Shown piece by piece: positions 18,169-27,464 of a DNA stretch of 64,000 nt (position 1 is the stretch's first letter; each line of letters opens with the position of its first letter). The notes below the pieces were generated by a model. That model searched no databases, was not told the DNA's origin, and was given only the letters and a program-made list of their open reading frames with translations. The DNA is from Dyadobacter sp. CY326. Its GTDB lineage: Bacteria; Bacteroidota; Bacteroidia; Cytophagales; Spirosomataceae. The position numbers and the translations under genes were made by a program. Location of the stretch: the NCBI RefSeq assembly GCF_021390515.1, contig NZ_JAJUXI010000002.1, positions 744,001-808,000 of the forward strand, given 5' to 3'.

Positions 18169-19074
18169 ATGAACTATTCAATAAAAATAGCTGGCTTGTT
18201 CCTGTTTGGCATAGCCGTAACTTCCTGTCTGAAAGACGACATGAACCTGGATCCGGACACTTCGACGAATGTAGTCGAGTTCAAAAACCCGTCCAGCTTT
18301 GTTTCGCCTTCCGGCAGCACGTATTCACTTTATTCTCAGTCGTTTGATCTGGCTGACGAAGCCGATTATCCGGTTGAAGTAAGTTACTCAGGAGCAGATG
18401 TTGCACCTCAGGACATTACGGTAACATTAGGCGTTGATACGGCTGCGGTGACGCAGTATAACATCGAGCAGGAGGAAGAATTTGAAGCAATTACGCCTGA
18501 TCTTTATACAATCCCTGCATCGGTTGTCATTCCAAAAGGACAGCGTAGAGCAGAGGTTTTGATCAAGCTGAAACCTTCGAAATTTGATTTTGCCAAAAAC
18601 TATGTGCTTCCAATCCAGATCAAATCTGCTTCAACTGGGATAGTTAGCGGCAATTTTGGAACGATCCTGCTTGCTGTTAAAGCCAAAAACATTTACGATG
18701 CGACTTACACCGCAACCGGATACGTTTATCACCCGACTGCACCAAGAGCTGTTGCGAAAGATAAGCCAATGGTAACTGTTTCGCCAACGACCGTTTCCGT
18801 GGAGCTAGGTGACTTGGGAGGAAGTGGCTACAATGCTAACTTAACTGTCGATCCAAAGACAAACAAAGTAACAATTACGCCTGCCGCAGGTGCTGCGGGA
18901 GCACCTTATACGCAGTTTGACAAAGAATTGCCTGCTCCATACAAAGCTGCATGGGCCGGTGCTTCGAAAGCCAATAACACGTACGATCCAGCAACCAAAA
19001 CCTTTTATTTGAGATATGGTTACATGGGAGGAAACGGATGGCGTGTAACGGAGGAGATCCTTGTGAGAAAATAG
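18169..19074 (+). CDS. DUF1735/DUF4361-type (BT_3987-like) surface lipoprotein
   Basis: This 301-residue lipoprotein has its lipid anchor at C20 (VTSC) followed by LKDD, a good match to the acidic lipoprotein export signal of Bacteroidota. Residues about 30-165 look like the DUF1735 (BT_3987-like) beta-sandwich, with the characteristic VVIPKGQRRAEVLIKL, and about 170-300 like a DUF4361-type domain ending in FYLRYGYMGGNGWRVTEEILVRK. Such proteins commonly accompany SusCD pairs as extra surface ligand-binding proteins. It is the last gene of the operon and precedes a terminator. Confidence 0.82.
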   Translation: MNYSIKIAGLFLFGIAVTSCLKDDMNLDPDTSTNVVEFKNPSSFVSPSGSTYSLYSQSFDLADEADYPVEVSYSGADVAPQDITVTLGVDTAAVTQYNIEQEEEFEAITPDLYTIPASVVIPKGQRRAEVLIKLKPSKFDFAKNYVLPIQIKSASTGIVSGNFGTILLAVKAKNIYDATYTATGYVYHPTAPRAVAKDKPMVTVSPTTVSVELGDLGGSGYNANLTVDPKTNKVTITPAAGAAGAPYTQFDKELPAPYKAAWAGASKANNTYDPATKTFYLRYGYMGGNGWRVTEEILVRK

Positions 19075-19119
19075 GAGGCTTATCAATAATAAACTTCTTA
19101 AATAAGCATATTTCAACAT

Positions 19120-19151
19120 TAGCTGGTCCGCCTGGGCCAGCTATTTTTTTT
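19120..19151 (+). terminator. Rho-independent terminator after the second SusCD operon
   Basis: TAGCTGG and CCAGCTA form a 7-base-pair stem around a 10-base loop and are followed by eight T residues. It lies 45 bases after the lipoprotein stop codon. Confidence 0.85.
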
Positions 19152-19177
19152 GATAGACAAACAATGTTGTAGACTTG

Positions 19178-19194
19178 CGGCGGGAAATTTGCAA
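19178..19194 (+). promoter_or_regulatory. Sigma-54-type promoter candidate upstream of the aminotransferase gene
   Basis: GGC at 19179-19181 and TTTGCAA around 19188-19194 give the invariant GG-N10-GC spacing of -24/-12 promoters, and the -12 part TTGCAA is ideal. The -24 part (CGGCGG) matches TGGCAC only partly. A TAnnTTTG box (TAACTTTG, 19206-19213) lies just downstream, so a primary-sigma promoter is an alternative. Confidence 0.4.
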
Positions 19195-19205
19195 TTGATT
19201 TTCTT

Positions 19206-19213
19206 TAACTTTG
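19206..19213 (+). promoter_or_regulatory. -7 box (TAACTTTG) upstream of the aminotransferase gene
   Basis: This is a perfect TAnnTTTG element 23 bases before the ATG at 19237. The nearest TTTG (19188-19191) is 14 bases upstream, shorter than usual, so the -33 part is weak. Confidence 0.4.
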
Positions 19214-19236
19214 GTGGTTATCCTGATCTTAAAACA

Positions 19237-20481
19237 ATGGAATTCTTAAAAAGCCAGCGCCTCAATAACCTCAAATACGAAATTCGCGGCGCTACTTACC
19301 AAAAAGCATTGGAGCTGGAAAGTCTGGGTTATAAAATTCATAACCTTAACATTGGCAACCCGGCCCCGTTCGGATTCGATTCTCCGGACGAAATTGTGCA
19401 CGATATCATCATGAATCTCCGCAATGCGCAGGGTTATTCCGATTCCAGAGGATTGTTTGCGGCCCGTAAAGCTGTCATGCATTACACCCAAACAATTGGC
19501 ATTCAGGATGTTGAAATCAATGATATTTTTATCGGCAATGGCGTAAGTGAGCTCATTCTGCTTTCCATGCAAGCTTTGATCAATCCAGGCGATGAAATTC
19601 TGGTTCCTTCGCCTGACTATCCGCTTTGGACTGCGGCCATTGCATTGAGCGGCGGCACGCCCGTGCATTACGTGTGCGACGAAGCGTCAGACTGGAACCC
19701 TGATCTGGAAGATCTTGAAAAGAAAATAACATCGCGCACAAAAGGCATTGTCCTCATCAATCCAAACAACCCAACAGGTGCGGTTTATGAAAAAGATGTG
19801 TTGACCAAAATTGCAAAAAGCGCTGAGGAGCACGGACTGATCATTTTCTCGGATGAGATTTACGACAAAATCCTTTACGACGGAGCTGTGCATTATCCGA
19901 TGGGCTCGCTGGTGACCGAGACGCTTTGCGTAACCTACGGCGGACTTTCAAAAAATTACCGTTCAGCTGGTTTTCGTGGCGGATGGATGATCATGAGCGG
20001 TGCCAAACAAAAGGCCAAATCTTATCTGGAAGGCATTTTGCTGCTCGCCAGCATGCGCTTATGCGCCAATGTCCCAACCCAATATGCCATACAAACAGCA
20101 TTAGGAGGCTATCAAAGCATTAAAGAACTCGTTGTGCCAACCGGCAGATTACACAAACAAATGAACCTCGTTTACGACAGGCTTATTTCTATTCCGGGAA
20201 TAACTTGCGTGAAACCGAAGGGTTCTTTGTATGTTTTTCCAAAAATTGATTTGAAGAAATTCGGTTTGAAAACGGACGAGCAGTTTGTTTACGACCTGCT
20301 AAGCGACCAAAAAGTGCTTGTTGTAGCCGGAACAGGCTTTAATTACATCAGCGACGATCATTTCAGGATTGTATTTTTGCCAACAATCGATGAATTGAAT
20401 CAGGCGATGGACAAAATCGAGTTTTTCCTTGAAAATCACCGCATCCTGTCCACACGCACTGTGGAAGATGTGATCGCCTAA
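19237..20481 (+). CDS. alaA: PLP-dependent aminotransferase, AlaA-like (alanine-synthesising)
   Basis: This fold-type I aminotransferase has 414 residues; E. coli AlaA has 405. The ATG at 19237 is preferred to an upstream TTG that lies inside the preceding terminator. Motifs are NIGNPAPFGF (38-47), SPDYPLW, NPNNPTG (175-181), SDEIYDKI (205-212) and GLSKNYRSAGFRGGWM with the PLP-binding Lys at 239. The close match of these blocks to AlaA suggests glutamate:pyruvate transamination making alanine. It is a single-gene unit between a terminator and the queuosine transporter gene, 47 bases downstream. A GG-N10-GC site upstream hints at sigma-54 control, which would suit a nitrogen-metabolism enzyme. 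Confidence 0.88.
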   Translation: MEFLKSQRLNNLKYEIRGATYQKALELESLGYKIHNLNIGNPAPFGFDSPDEIVHDIIMNLRNAQGYSDSRGLFAARKAVMHYTQTIGIQDVEINDIFIGNGVSELILLSMQALINPGDEILVPSPDYPLWTAAIALSGGTPVHYVCDEASDWNPDLEDLEKKITSRTKGIVLINPNNPTGAVYEKDVLTKIAKSAEEHGLIIFSDEIYDKILYDGAVHYPMGSLVTETLCVTYGGLSKNYRSAGFRGGWMIMSGAKQKAKSYLEGILLLASMRLCANVPTQYAIQTALGGYQSIKELVVPTGRLHKQMNLVYDRLISIPGITCVKPKGSLYVFPKIDLKKFGLKTDEQFVYDLLSDQKVLVVAGTGFNYISDDHFRIVFLPTIDELNQAMDKIEFFLENHRILSTRTVEDVIA

Positions 20482-20528
20482 AAAGGCAATAATTAACCGA
20501 ACCCTATCAGTATATTTTTAGTAAATAA

Positions 20529-21320
20529 ATGGCCACCGAAAATACGAGCGTCCAGGAAGCGAAGCGGCAACGTCTTTTTTTGCTGCTTTGCGGGATTTTC
20601 TTAACAAATGCATTGATCGCCGAGATCATTGGCGGTAAGATTTTTTCAGTCGAAACATTGCTGGGAATTCCGCCTGCGCAATTGCTTATCGGAGGTCAGC
20701 GCCTTGATTTCAATATGACGGCGGGTGTGATTAACTGGCCGGTTGTGTTTGTAACTTCGGACATTATCAACGAATATTTTGGCAGAAAAGGCGTGAAGCG
20801 CATTTCCTATCTCACCGCATGCTTCATCGCTTACACTTTTATTACAATCCTCGTGGCAACGCTTTTGCCGCCTGCACAGTTTTGGCTGGACATCAATAAC
20901 ACCGACAAAGCTGGCAATGTGTTCAACATTAATGATGCTTTTTCGAAGATCTTTAATCAGGGATTGGGCATTATGATCGGGTCCATCGTGGCGTTTTTGT
21001 TGGGCCAGTTGCTGGACGTGTCCGTATTTTCATGGCTTCGCAGGAAAACTGGAAGCAAATTCATCTGGCTCCGCGCAACTGGTTCAACCATGTTTTCGCA
21101 GCTGATCGACAGTTTTGTCGTGATTACGATTGCATTTTATGTGTTTGGAAACTGGGATCTGAACCAGGTTTTTTCTGTTGGATCGATCAATTATGTGTAT
21201 AAAGGCGCAGTTGCGATCTTGCTGACGCCTATTCTTTATGTCGCCCATTATTTCATTGATAATTATTTGGGCAAAGAATATGCGGAAGAGCTCTCACACA
21301 ATGCAGCACACGACATTTGA
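20529..21320 (+). CDS. yhhQ: Queuosine precursor transporter (YhhQ/VUT, DUF165 family)
   Basis: This inner-membrane protein of 263 residues has about six hydrophobic helices. The family signature is visible: an N-terminal helix with FLTNALIAEIIGGKIF, NMTAGVINWPVVFVTSDIINEYFGRKGVKR (about 65-95), and the later LRATGSTMFSQLIDSFVVITIAFYVFG. E. coli YhhQ imports preQ0/preQ1 for queuosine synthesis. The 47-base upstream gap is too short and has the wrong layout for a preQ1 riboswitch. The stop codon is 2 bases from that of the converging methyltransferase gene. Confidence 0.92.
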   Translation: MATENTSVQEAKRQRLFLLLCGIFLTNALIAEIIGGKIFSVETLLGIPPAQLLIGGQRLDFNMTAGVINWPVVFVTSDIINEYFGRKGVKRISYLTACFIAYTFITILVATLLPPAQFWLDINNTDKAGNVFNINDAFSKIFNQGLGIMIGSIVAFLLGQLLDVSVFSWLRRKTGSKFIWLRATGSTMFSQLIDSFVVITIAFYVFGNWDLNQVFSVGSINYVYKGAVAILLTPILYVAHYFIDNYLGKEYAEELSHNAAHDI

Positions 21321-21322
21321 TA

Positions 21323-22081
21323 TTAGACCGAAAGTTGCCGCCGCAGATTATCCAGCATAACCGCTGTCGCAATGCCTACATTCAGCGACTCCGCCCCTCC
21401 TATCCGCGGAATCGTAATTTTATCAGTCACAAATTGTTCGACAGCTTTTCCAATGCCATTGGATTCATTGCCCATTACAATGTATCCGCCCGATTTGGCA
21501 AATTGAAAATCATATAAAGATGACCCGCCCAGAAAAGCGCCGATCACATTCATTCCAGTTGCGTTTTCTGCTAAATAAGATTCAAGATTTGTATAAAATA
21601 AATTTACCCGCGTGAATGATCCTTTGCTGGCCGCAACCACTTTCGGATTGTAAACGTCCGTTGTGTCATTGGAACAAATTATTTTATTGATTCCATACCA
21701 ATCCGCCACGCGAATGATCGTCCCAAGATTTCCAGGATCGCGCACATCGTCCAAAACAAGCACATATTCTGATTTATCCGGAGACAAAAATTCATTTTGC
21801 TTCGTTTTAGCAACAGCCAGACACGAATCATTCGTCTGGAAAGACCCCAAACCTTCAAGCTCCTGCAAGGTGACTGTTTCTGCGATTGTGTTGTGCGTGG
21901 TTAAAATAGTTGAGTATTTTTGCTGAAATTCCTGTGTCGTTAGCACAAATTCGATTTCAAAATCGGAATCCAGCAATTCGAGCACACTCTTGGCGCCTTC
22001 AACGATGAAAGACTGATGCAGCTGCCTGAACTTCTTGATTTTAAGCGAATTGATATATTTTATACGATTTTTCGACAGCAT
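21323..22081 (-). CDS. TrmH/SpoU family RNA 2'-O-ribose methyltransferase
   Basis: This SPOUT-fold methyltransferase has 252 residues. An N-terminal substrate-binding part (MLSKNRIKYINSLKIKKFRQ, with the FIVEG segment) precedes the trefoil-knot domain, whose three motifs are clear: VLVLDDVRDPGNLGTIIRVADW (motif 1), GNESNGIG (motif 2) and IPRIGGAESLNVGIATAVM (motif 3). It probably methylates a 23S rRNA or tRNA ribose; the exact site cannot be assigned. The start codon (ATG on the minus strand, 22081-22079) shares its first base with the start of divergent tamL. Confidence 0.92.
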   Translation of the reverse strand: MLSKNRIKYINSLKIKKFRQLHQSFIVEGAKSVLELLDSDFEIEFVLTTQEFQQKYSTILTTHNTIAETVTLQELEGLGSFQTNDSCLAVAKTKQNEFLSPDKSEYVLVLDDVRDPGNLGTIIRVADWYGINKIICSNDTTDVYNPKVVAASKGSFTRVNLFYTNLESYLAENATGMNVIGAFLGGSSLYDFQFAKSGGYIVMGNESNGIGKAVEQFVTDKITIPRIGGAESLNVGIATAVMLDNLRRQLSV

Positions 22082-24549
22082 TGAATATTAATTGTAAGAT
22101 TACATATAGCTGGTATTTCTTCCTGATTTTGGTGGGATTGTCTTCCTGCGCACGCAAGCCCGCCTCCCAATCCAAAAGTTATTATCTCGGCACTTCGTCC
22201 ATTAAAGGAAATGAGATCATTAATGACTCGGAACTTGACGCATTGATTCCCCAAAAACCCAATCGGCGACTCCTGGGGCTGCCTTTTTTTCCTTATGTAG
22301 GCTTGTATCGCTTTGGTGAGCTCTTTTACAACCGTGAGGAAAAGCAGCGGAAAGTAATTGAAATCACGCAAAAATATCAAAACGAATCCCGCATAAACGA
22401 AAATTCTCCTAAAAAGCTAGAAAGAATACAGCGCAGATATGCAAAAAAACTGGAAAAAGCGCAAACAAGAGTCGATCAGGGCAATTTCTGGATGCGCGTT
22501 TTGGGAGAAGCACCCGTCTATTTCGTCCAGTCCGAAGTCACTCAGAATGCTGAGAAAATGCAGAAATATCTTTATAACAACGGCTTTTTCGAGGCGAGCG
22601 TTGGTTACAAGCCGGACACCATTTTCAACAGGATTCGCGTCAATTATCTGGTAAGCGAGAAGCGGCCGACCATGATCCGCGACATTAAATATCAGATCCG
22701 CAACGACTTGGCTGACAGCATTGTCGCAGCCAATAACAAGAATCCTTCGTTGCAAACGAAAAAGCGTTACGATGGCGATTCCTTTGAAGAAGAGCGGATC
22801 AGGATTGAAACTGTCCTCCGCAATGAAGGTTATCTTGGCTTTTCGCGCCAAAATGTTTCTTATCTGATTAATGACACCATTACCAATGCAGCAACGGACA
22901 GTTTGTTCAAATCTGTGGATGTGCAGGTGCGCGTTGACGTGCCAGAGTCGGTGAAAAGTGGAGAGCGATTTAAGATCAACTCGGTTCATTTTGAAGTGCT
23001 GCCACCAACGGGCTCCACGGACCCGCGTTATGCAAGAAAAGATACGGTCAATTTTCAGGGGATCAATTACACCTTTTCGGACAAAAGATTTTCGACCCGG
23101 ATTCTGGATAGCAAGATCCAGGTGAGGCCGGGCGCTTTTTACAGTCAGCAGCGGGAACGGGATACGCAGCAGCAACTTTCGCTTACCGACCAGTTCCGTT
23201 TTGTCAATTACAGTTACACGCTGGATTCGACGGGACGCGGCATTAATAGTTTTTTCAAAGTTATTCCGCTCGAAAAATACCAGATTTCAACCGATGTCGG
23301 ATTGAATGTGATCCAGCTTCAAGGAGCGCCCGGGCCGTTCGCAAACCTTTCCTATAAGATCAGGAATGTGTTCAATGGCCTTGAAAACTTCGAAGCCAAC
23401 CTTCGGGGCGGCATTGAGCTTGTTCCCGGATTCCTTGGTTACGGCTCGGTTTATCGCAGCGAGGAAATTGGCATAAACACTTCGCTAATATTTCCAAGGC
23501 TCCTGACGCCGGGAAGCATTCTGCAAAGACAAACTGCATTCTATAACCCGCGGACGCAGGTTGGATTGGGTTATAATTACGTCAATCGCCCCGAATACAC
23601 GCGCACGAACGTGAAAGTAGCCATGACTTATTCCTGGCAGCCGACGAACAGAACGCTTTTTAACCTGTCGTTGGTCGATTTGAACATTCTCAACACGCAA
23701 AATATTCGTTCGGATTTTCAGCAGTTGCTTAATTCACTCCGCGAGCAGGGAAATAACCTTTACAACAGTTTTCAGCGATCATTTGTGTCGGATATCAACT
23801 TCAACTTTACCTACAACACCAATGCGCTGATGGGGCCGCAGCGCAATGCGCGCTATTTCCGCGTCGCCATTGAATCAGGCGGCACGACGCTGAATATCCT
23901 TCCAAAGCAGGAGAATTTGATCAAAAATGTGTTCGGCGACTCTTTGCAATTTTATAAATATGTGCGTTGGAATGCAGATTATCGCCGTTATTGGCGTGCG
24001 GGAAGGCGTTCGGCTTTCATTGCGCGCGTGAACACAGGTGCTGTTTACAGTTATGGCGACAGCAAAGTGCCGCCTTATGAGAAATATTTCTTTGCCGGTG
24101 GTTCCAACAGTTTGCGTGCCTGGCTGCCGCGTCGGCTTGGTCCCGGCTCGTCCCCGCCGAGACTTACGCCGGATAACTTATCCATTGAGTCGCCAGGGGA
24201 ATTCCTTTTGGAAGGCAATCTGGAATGGCGCGGCCATCTCGTCAGATTTTTGGGAGACATTAATTATGCATTATTTATCGATGCGGGTAATGTCTGGAAC
24301 CTGAACAGCCAGGCAACCGAATCGCAGAAGCTCGAAGCGGATAAATTTCTCAAAGAAATCGCCATCGGAACCGGCTTTGGAATTCGTTACGACCTTTCGT
24401 TTTTCGTGCTCCGCTTTGATTTTGGAATAAAAGTGTATGATCCCGCATTGAATCGATTTGTCTTGGATGAGCTGGAATTCAACAAGCTTTTTAATCGGAG
24501 GCAATCCAATTTTCTCAATGTAAACCTGGGTGTGGGCTATCCTTTTTGA
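22081..24549 (+). CDS. tamL: TamL-type lipoprotein, BamA/TamA family outer-membrane assembly protein
   Basis: This 822-residue member of the Omp85 superfamily starts with a lipoprotein signal (lipobox GLSSC, C23) rather than an ordinary signal peptide, the hallmark of TamL in Bacteroidota. Residues about 130-420 form POTRA-like repeats (for example YNNGFFEASVGY and RNEGYLGFSRQNVSYLI) and about 430-822 the 16-stranded surface-antigen barrel, with FFAGGSNSLRAW corresponding to the conserved lid-loop motif and a C-terminal GVGYPF. It is thought to act with TamB in inserting outer-membrane proteins or lipids. The only in-frame start that keeps the signal peptide is TTG at 22081. The adjacent methyltransferase gene is divergent with no spacer. 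Confidence 0.88.
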   Translation: MNINCKITYSWYFFLILVGLSSCARKPASQSKSYYLGTSSIKGNEIINDSELDALIPQKPNRRLLGLPFFPYVGLYRFGELFYNREEKQRKVIEITQKYQNESRINENSPKKLERIQRRYAKKLEKAQTRVDQGNFWMRVLGEAPVYFVQSEVTQNAEKMQKYLYNNGFFEASVGYKPDTIFNRIRVNYLVSEKRPTMIRDIKYQIRNDLADSIVAANNKNPSLQTKKRYDGDSFEEERIRIETVLRNEGYLGFSRQNVSYLINDTITNAATDSLFKSVDVQVRVDVPESVKSGERFKINSVHFEVLPPTGSTDPRYARKDTVNFQGINYTFSDKRFSTRILDSKIQVRPGAFYSQQRERDTQQQLSLTDQFRFVNYSYTLDSTGRGINSFFKVIPLEKYQISTDVGLNVIQLQGAPGPFANLSYKIRNVFNGLENFEANLRGGIELVPGFLGYGSVYRSEEIGINTSLIFPRLLTPGSILQRQTAFYNPRTQVGLGYNYVNRPEYTRTNVKVAMTYSWQPTNRTLFNLSLVDLNILNTQNIRSDFQQLLNSLREQGNNLYNSFQRSFVSDINFNFTYNTNALMGPQRNARYFRVAIESGGTTLNILPKQENLIKNVFGDSLQFYKYVRWNADYRRYWRAGRRSAFIARVNTGAVYSYGDSKVPPYEKYFFAGGSNSLRAWLPRRLGPGSSPPRLTPDNLSIESPGEFLLEGNLEWRGHLVRFLGDINYALFIDAGNVWNLNSQATESQKLEADKFLKEIAIGTGFGIRYDLSFFVLRFDFGIKVYDPALNRFVLDELEFNKLFNRRQSNFLNVNLGVGYPF

Positions 24550-24579
24550 GTCCCAAATGCGGTCTTGAAAGTATGACAG

Positions 24580-24613
24580 TTTGTCAGTTTTAAGCCAAAT
24601 CTTTCTATATTTG
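24580..24613 (+). promoter_or_regulatory. Primary-sigma promoter candidate for the miaB operon
   Basis: TTTG (24580-24583), a 22-base spacer and a perfect TATATTTG -7 box (24606-24613) lie 75 bases before the miaB ATG. The spacer is at the long end of the usual range. Confidence 0.5.
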
Positions 24614-24687
24614 TAATTCTGTAAAACGGAATGCGGGCGCATTTGCCCATTTCGTTCTTCAAATAAATTAGTGTTAAGCAGCCTTTC

Positions 24688-26178
24688 ATGGAACATAGAA
24701 TTGCGGAAACTTTGAAAATATTGACTGAGGAGGACAAAGTTGCCTGTGAGACAGTCCATATTTCTGAAAACGAACCAGCATTAAATAAAAAAAGACTTTT
24801 TATAGAAAGTTATGGCTGCCAGATGAATTTTGCCGACAGCGAAATTGTGGCGTCCGTAATGCGCGAAGCTGGATTTGCAACCACTTCCGAAGTTGAAAAT
24901 GCCGACCTGATATTTCTCAACACCTGCGCCATCCGCGACAACGCGGAACAGCGTGTAAGGACACGGTTAAGGCAGCTTAATGTTATAAAAAAGAAGAAAC
25001 CAGGCACGTTAATCGGTGTTTTGGGCTGCATGGCTGAGCGATTGAAAGCCAAATTGCTGGAAGAGGAGAAGATGGTGGACATTGTCACAGGCCCGGACGC
25101 TTACCGCGACTTGCCGCGACTCGTTGAAGAAGCCGAAACAGGTCAGAAAGGCGTTAATGTATTTTTGTCAAGAGAAGAAACTTACGCTGACATTTCGCCT
25201 ATACGCCTCAATTCCAATGGCGTTACTGCATTGGTTTCGATCATGCGAGGCTGCGACAACATGTGCAGCTTTTGTGTGGTGCCGATGACGCGCGGTCGTG
25301 AGCGCAGCCGCGATCCTTTTTCGATTGTGAAAGAAGCACAGGATCTTTTTGCCGACGGTTATAAGGAAGTTACATTGCTGGGGCAGAATGTTGACAGTTA
25401 TAAATGGCAGGGGCCCAACAGCGTTACCGCCATTTCGACGAATGTTGAAAACGGGACTTTGCAAACGCAGGTAAACTTCGCGCAACTGCTTGAAATGGTT
25501 GCGCAGATCAGCCCGGAATTGCGGGTGAGGTTCAGCACGTCGCATCCCAAAGACATCACCGACGAAGTGCTTTACACGATCAAAAAGTACGATAACATTT
25601 GCAAATACATTCACTTGCCTGCACAACATGGCAATAGCCGCGTGCTCGCAATGATGAACCGCACCTATGATCGCGAGTGGTATCTTGAAAGGATTGACAG
25701 CATTCGCCGGATTTTGGGTGATGATTGTGCCATTTCGCATGATATGATCGCAGGATTTTGTTCCGAAACCGAGGAAGAGCATCAGGATTCGCTTTCATTG
25801 CTTGAATATGTACGCTTTGATTTCGGTTACATGTTCGCCTATTCCGAGCGTCCGGGAACACTTGCTGCGAAGAAATATGCAGACGACATTCCAGCGGACA
25901 TCAAGCAAAGACGGCTTGCAGAAATCATTGATATACAACAAAGAATTTCCCTTGAGCGCAATCAGCAGCTCATCGGAACTGTTCAAAAAGTTTTGATCGA
26001 GAACACTTCTAAGCGTTCCGAGGACGATTTCACCGGCCGAAGCGATCAGAACAAAAGAGTCATTTTCCCGCGTGAGCAATTTAAGATCGGGGATTATGTC
26101 GATGTTTTAATTACAGACACCACCGCTGCGACACTTCGCGGACATGCGGTGGACAAAGTAGCAATTTCATGGATTTAG
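24688..26178 (+). CDS. miaB: tRNA-2-methylthio-N6-dimethylallyladenosine synthase MiaB
   Basis: This radical-SAM methylthiotransferase adds the ms2 group to i6A37 of tRNAs reading UNN codons. It has 496 residues, including an N-terminal extension of about 33. The UPF0004 domain carries three cluster cysteines (C44 in [10 protein letters not shown]80 in [13 protein letters not shown]114 in GVLGCMAER); the radical-SAM cluster is C189-x3-C193-x2-C196 ([10 protein letters not shown]). A C-terminal TRAM domain follows (about 425-496, with [13 protein letters not shown]). The [13 protein letters not shown] block is characteristic of MiaB rather than MtaB or RimO. The last 10 bases overlap the next gene, so they are co-transcribed. 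Confidence 0.96.
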   Translation: MEHRIAETLKILTEEDKVACETVHISENEPALNKKRLFIESYGCQMNFADSEIVASVMREAGFATTSEVENADLIFLNTCAIRDNAEQRVRTRLRQLNVIKKKKPGTLIGVLGCMAERLKAKLLEEEKMVDIVTGPDAYRDLPRLVEEAETGQKGVNVFLSREETYADISPIRLNSNGVTALVSIMRGCDNMCSFCVVPMTRGRERSRDPFSIVKEAQDLFADGYKEVTLLGQNVDSYKWQGPNSVTAISTNVENGTLQTQVNFAQLLEMVAQISPELRVRFSTSHPKDITDEVLYTIKKYDNICKYIHLPAQHGNSRVLAMMNRTYDREWYLERIDSIRRILGDDCAISHDMIAGFCSETEEEHQDSLSLLEYVRFDFGYMFAYSERPGTLAAKKYADDIPADIKQRRLAEIIDIQQRISLERNQQLIGTVQKVLIENTSKRSEDDFTGRSDQNKRVIFPREQFKIGDYVDVLITDTTAATLRGHAVDKVAISWI

Positions 26179-27464
26179 CTGAAATACAAGCAATAAAGAA
26201 CCGTTTCGGAATCATTGGCACCTCTCCGGGGCTTAACCACGCCATTAACGTGGGGGTGCAAGTTGCAGCAACCGACCTGACGGTGCTGATCACCGGGGAA
26301 AGCGGCAGCGGAAAAGAATCTTTTTCAAAAATTATCCACAGTCTGAGTTCCCGCAAACACGGACCATTTATTGCCATTAACTGCGGCGCCATTCCCGAAG
26401 GAACCATTGACTCAGAGCTTTTTGGGCATGAAAAAGGCGCATTTACGGGCGCATTGGATTCCAGAAAAGGTTATTTTGAAACAACCAATAGCGGAACGAT
26501 TTTCCTGGATGAAGTGGGAGAAATGCCCTTAGGAACGCAATCCAGACTTTTGCGTGTGTTGGAAAATGGCGAATATATCCGCGTTGGATCTTCCAAGGTT
26601 ATGAAGACCAATGTGCGTGTTGTTGCCGCAACCAATGTCAATTTACTGGACGCGGTGAACAATGGTAAATTTCGTGAAGATCTCTATTACAGGCTCAACA
26701 CAGTGCCGATTTACGTGCCGCCATTGCGGGATCGTGGCGAAGATATTCTGCTGTTATTCAGAAAGTTTACCAATGACTTTTCAGAAAGATACAGGACCAA
26801 GCCCGTCCGGCTCGATGTGGATTCACGTGATTTACTGATGCAATATGCGTTTCCGGGGAACATTCGCCAGCTGAAAAATATTGCGGAACAGATCACGATC
26901 CTGGAAACGGATAAAGAGCTGCCGATCAGCCGAGAAACATTAAACAATTATCTGAATCCGGTTCAGCCTGCGGGCAGGAAGGCGCTGATCACATTGCGTA
27001 ACGGCGAAGATTCTGCAAGCTCGTTTTCGGAGCGGGAATTGCTTTATAAAGTGCTTTTTGACATGCGCCGCGATATGACCGAGTTGAAAAAACTCGTTCG
27101 TAATGTGCTTGAAAACGAAAAATACGGAGGCGAAATCCTGAAAGATCACCAGGAGCTTTTCAGTTCATTGAATAATGTAGAGCCAGCATCGCACACGCCA
27201 ACCATTGAACCCGCAAGACTTTTGTCTCCCGTGCCTTCGCGAACGGTGGACCTTGACCGATATTCCGACGAACGAAGTGAAATTGAGGATGTTGTGCACG
27301 TCACAGCCGAGGAAGAATCGCTTTCGCTGGAAGACAAAGAGAAAGAAATGATCATTAAGGCTTTGCGCAAAAACAATAACAAACGAAAATACGCGGCAAG
27401 TGCATTGGGCATATCCGAAAGGACGTTATACAGGAAAATTAAGCAGTATGACATTGAAGAATAA
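26169..27464 (+). CDS. Sigma-54-dependent transcriptional activator without a receiver domain
   Basis: This 431-residue bacterial enhancer-binding protein starts almost directly with the AAA+ domain: Walker A GESGSGKE (43-50), the sigma-54 contact loop GAFTGA (90-95), Walker B region [12 protein letters not shown], and [14 protein letters not shown]. After about residue 255 there is a low-complexity linker, and the C terminus is a Fis-type helix-turn-helix ([27 protein letters not shown]). There is no receiver, GAF or PAS module, so activity may be controlled by abundance or a partner protein. It overlaps miaB by 10 bases and the lptE gene by 17, in an array with secG. Its targets are unknown; rpoN is encoded about 23 kb away. 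Confidence 0.92.
   Translation: MDLAEIQAIKNRFGIIGTSPGLNHAINVGVQVAATDLTVLITGESGSGKESFSKIIHSLSSRKHGPFIAINCGAIPEGTIDSELFGHEKGAFTGALDSRKGYFETTNSGTIFLDEVGEMPLGTQSRLLRVLENGEYIRVGSSKVMKTNVRVVAATNVNLLDAVNNGKFREDLYYRLNTVPIYVPPLRDRGEDILLLFRKFTNDFSERYRTKPVRLDVDSRDLLMQYAFPGNIRQLKNIAEQITILETDKELPISRETLNNYLNPVQPAGRKALITLRNGEDSASSFSERELLYKVLFDMRRDMTELKKLVRNVLENEKYGGEILKDHQELFSSLNNVEPASHTPTIEPARLLSPVPSRTVDLDRYSDERSEIEDVVHVTAEEESLSLEDKEKEMIIKALRKNNNKRKYAASALGISERTLYRKIKQYDIEE

Noticed and set aside
20482..20528. preQ1 riboswitch in front of the queuosine-precursor transporter gene
   Set aside because: The gap has only 47 bases, and I found no preQ1 aptamer layout (short C-rich loop and A-rich tail pairing).
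22417..23175. Open frame of 252 codons on the minus strand inside tamL
   Set aside because: It is the antisense shadow of the POTRA-encoding part of tamL; codon use and composition do not look coding.
24271..24759. Open frame of 162 codons on the minus strand between tamL and miaB
   Set aside because: Most of it is antisense to the tamL barrel, and it crosses the miaB promoter region.
25168..25782. Open frame of 204 codons on the minus strand inside miaB
   Set aside because: It is antisense to conserved radical-SAM coding sequence and carries no domain or signal.
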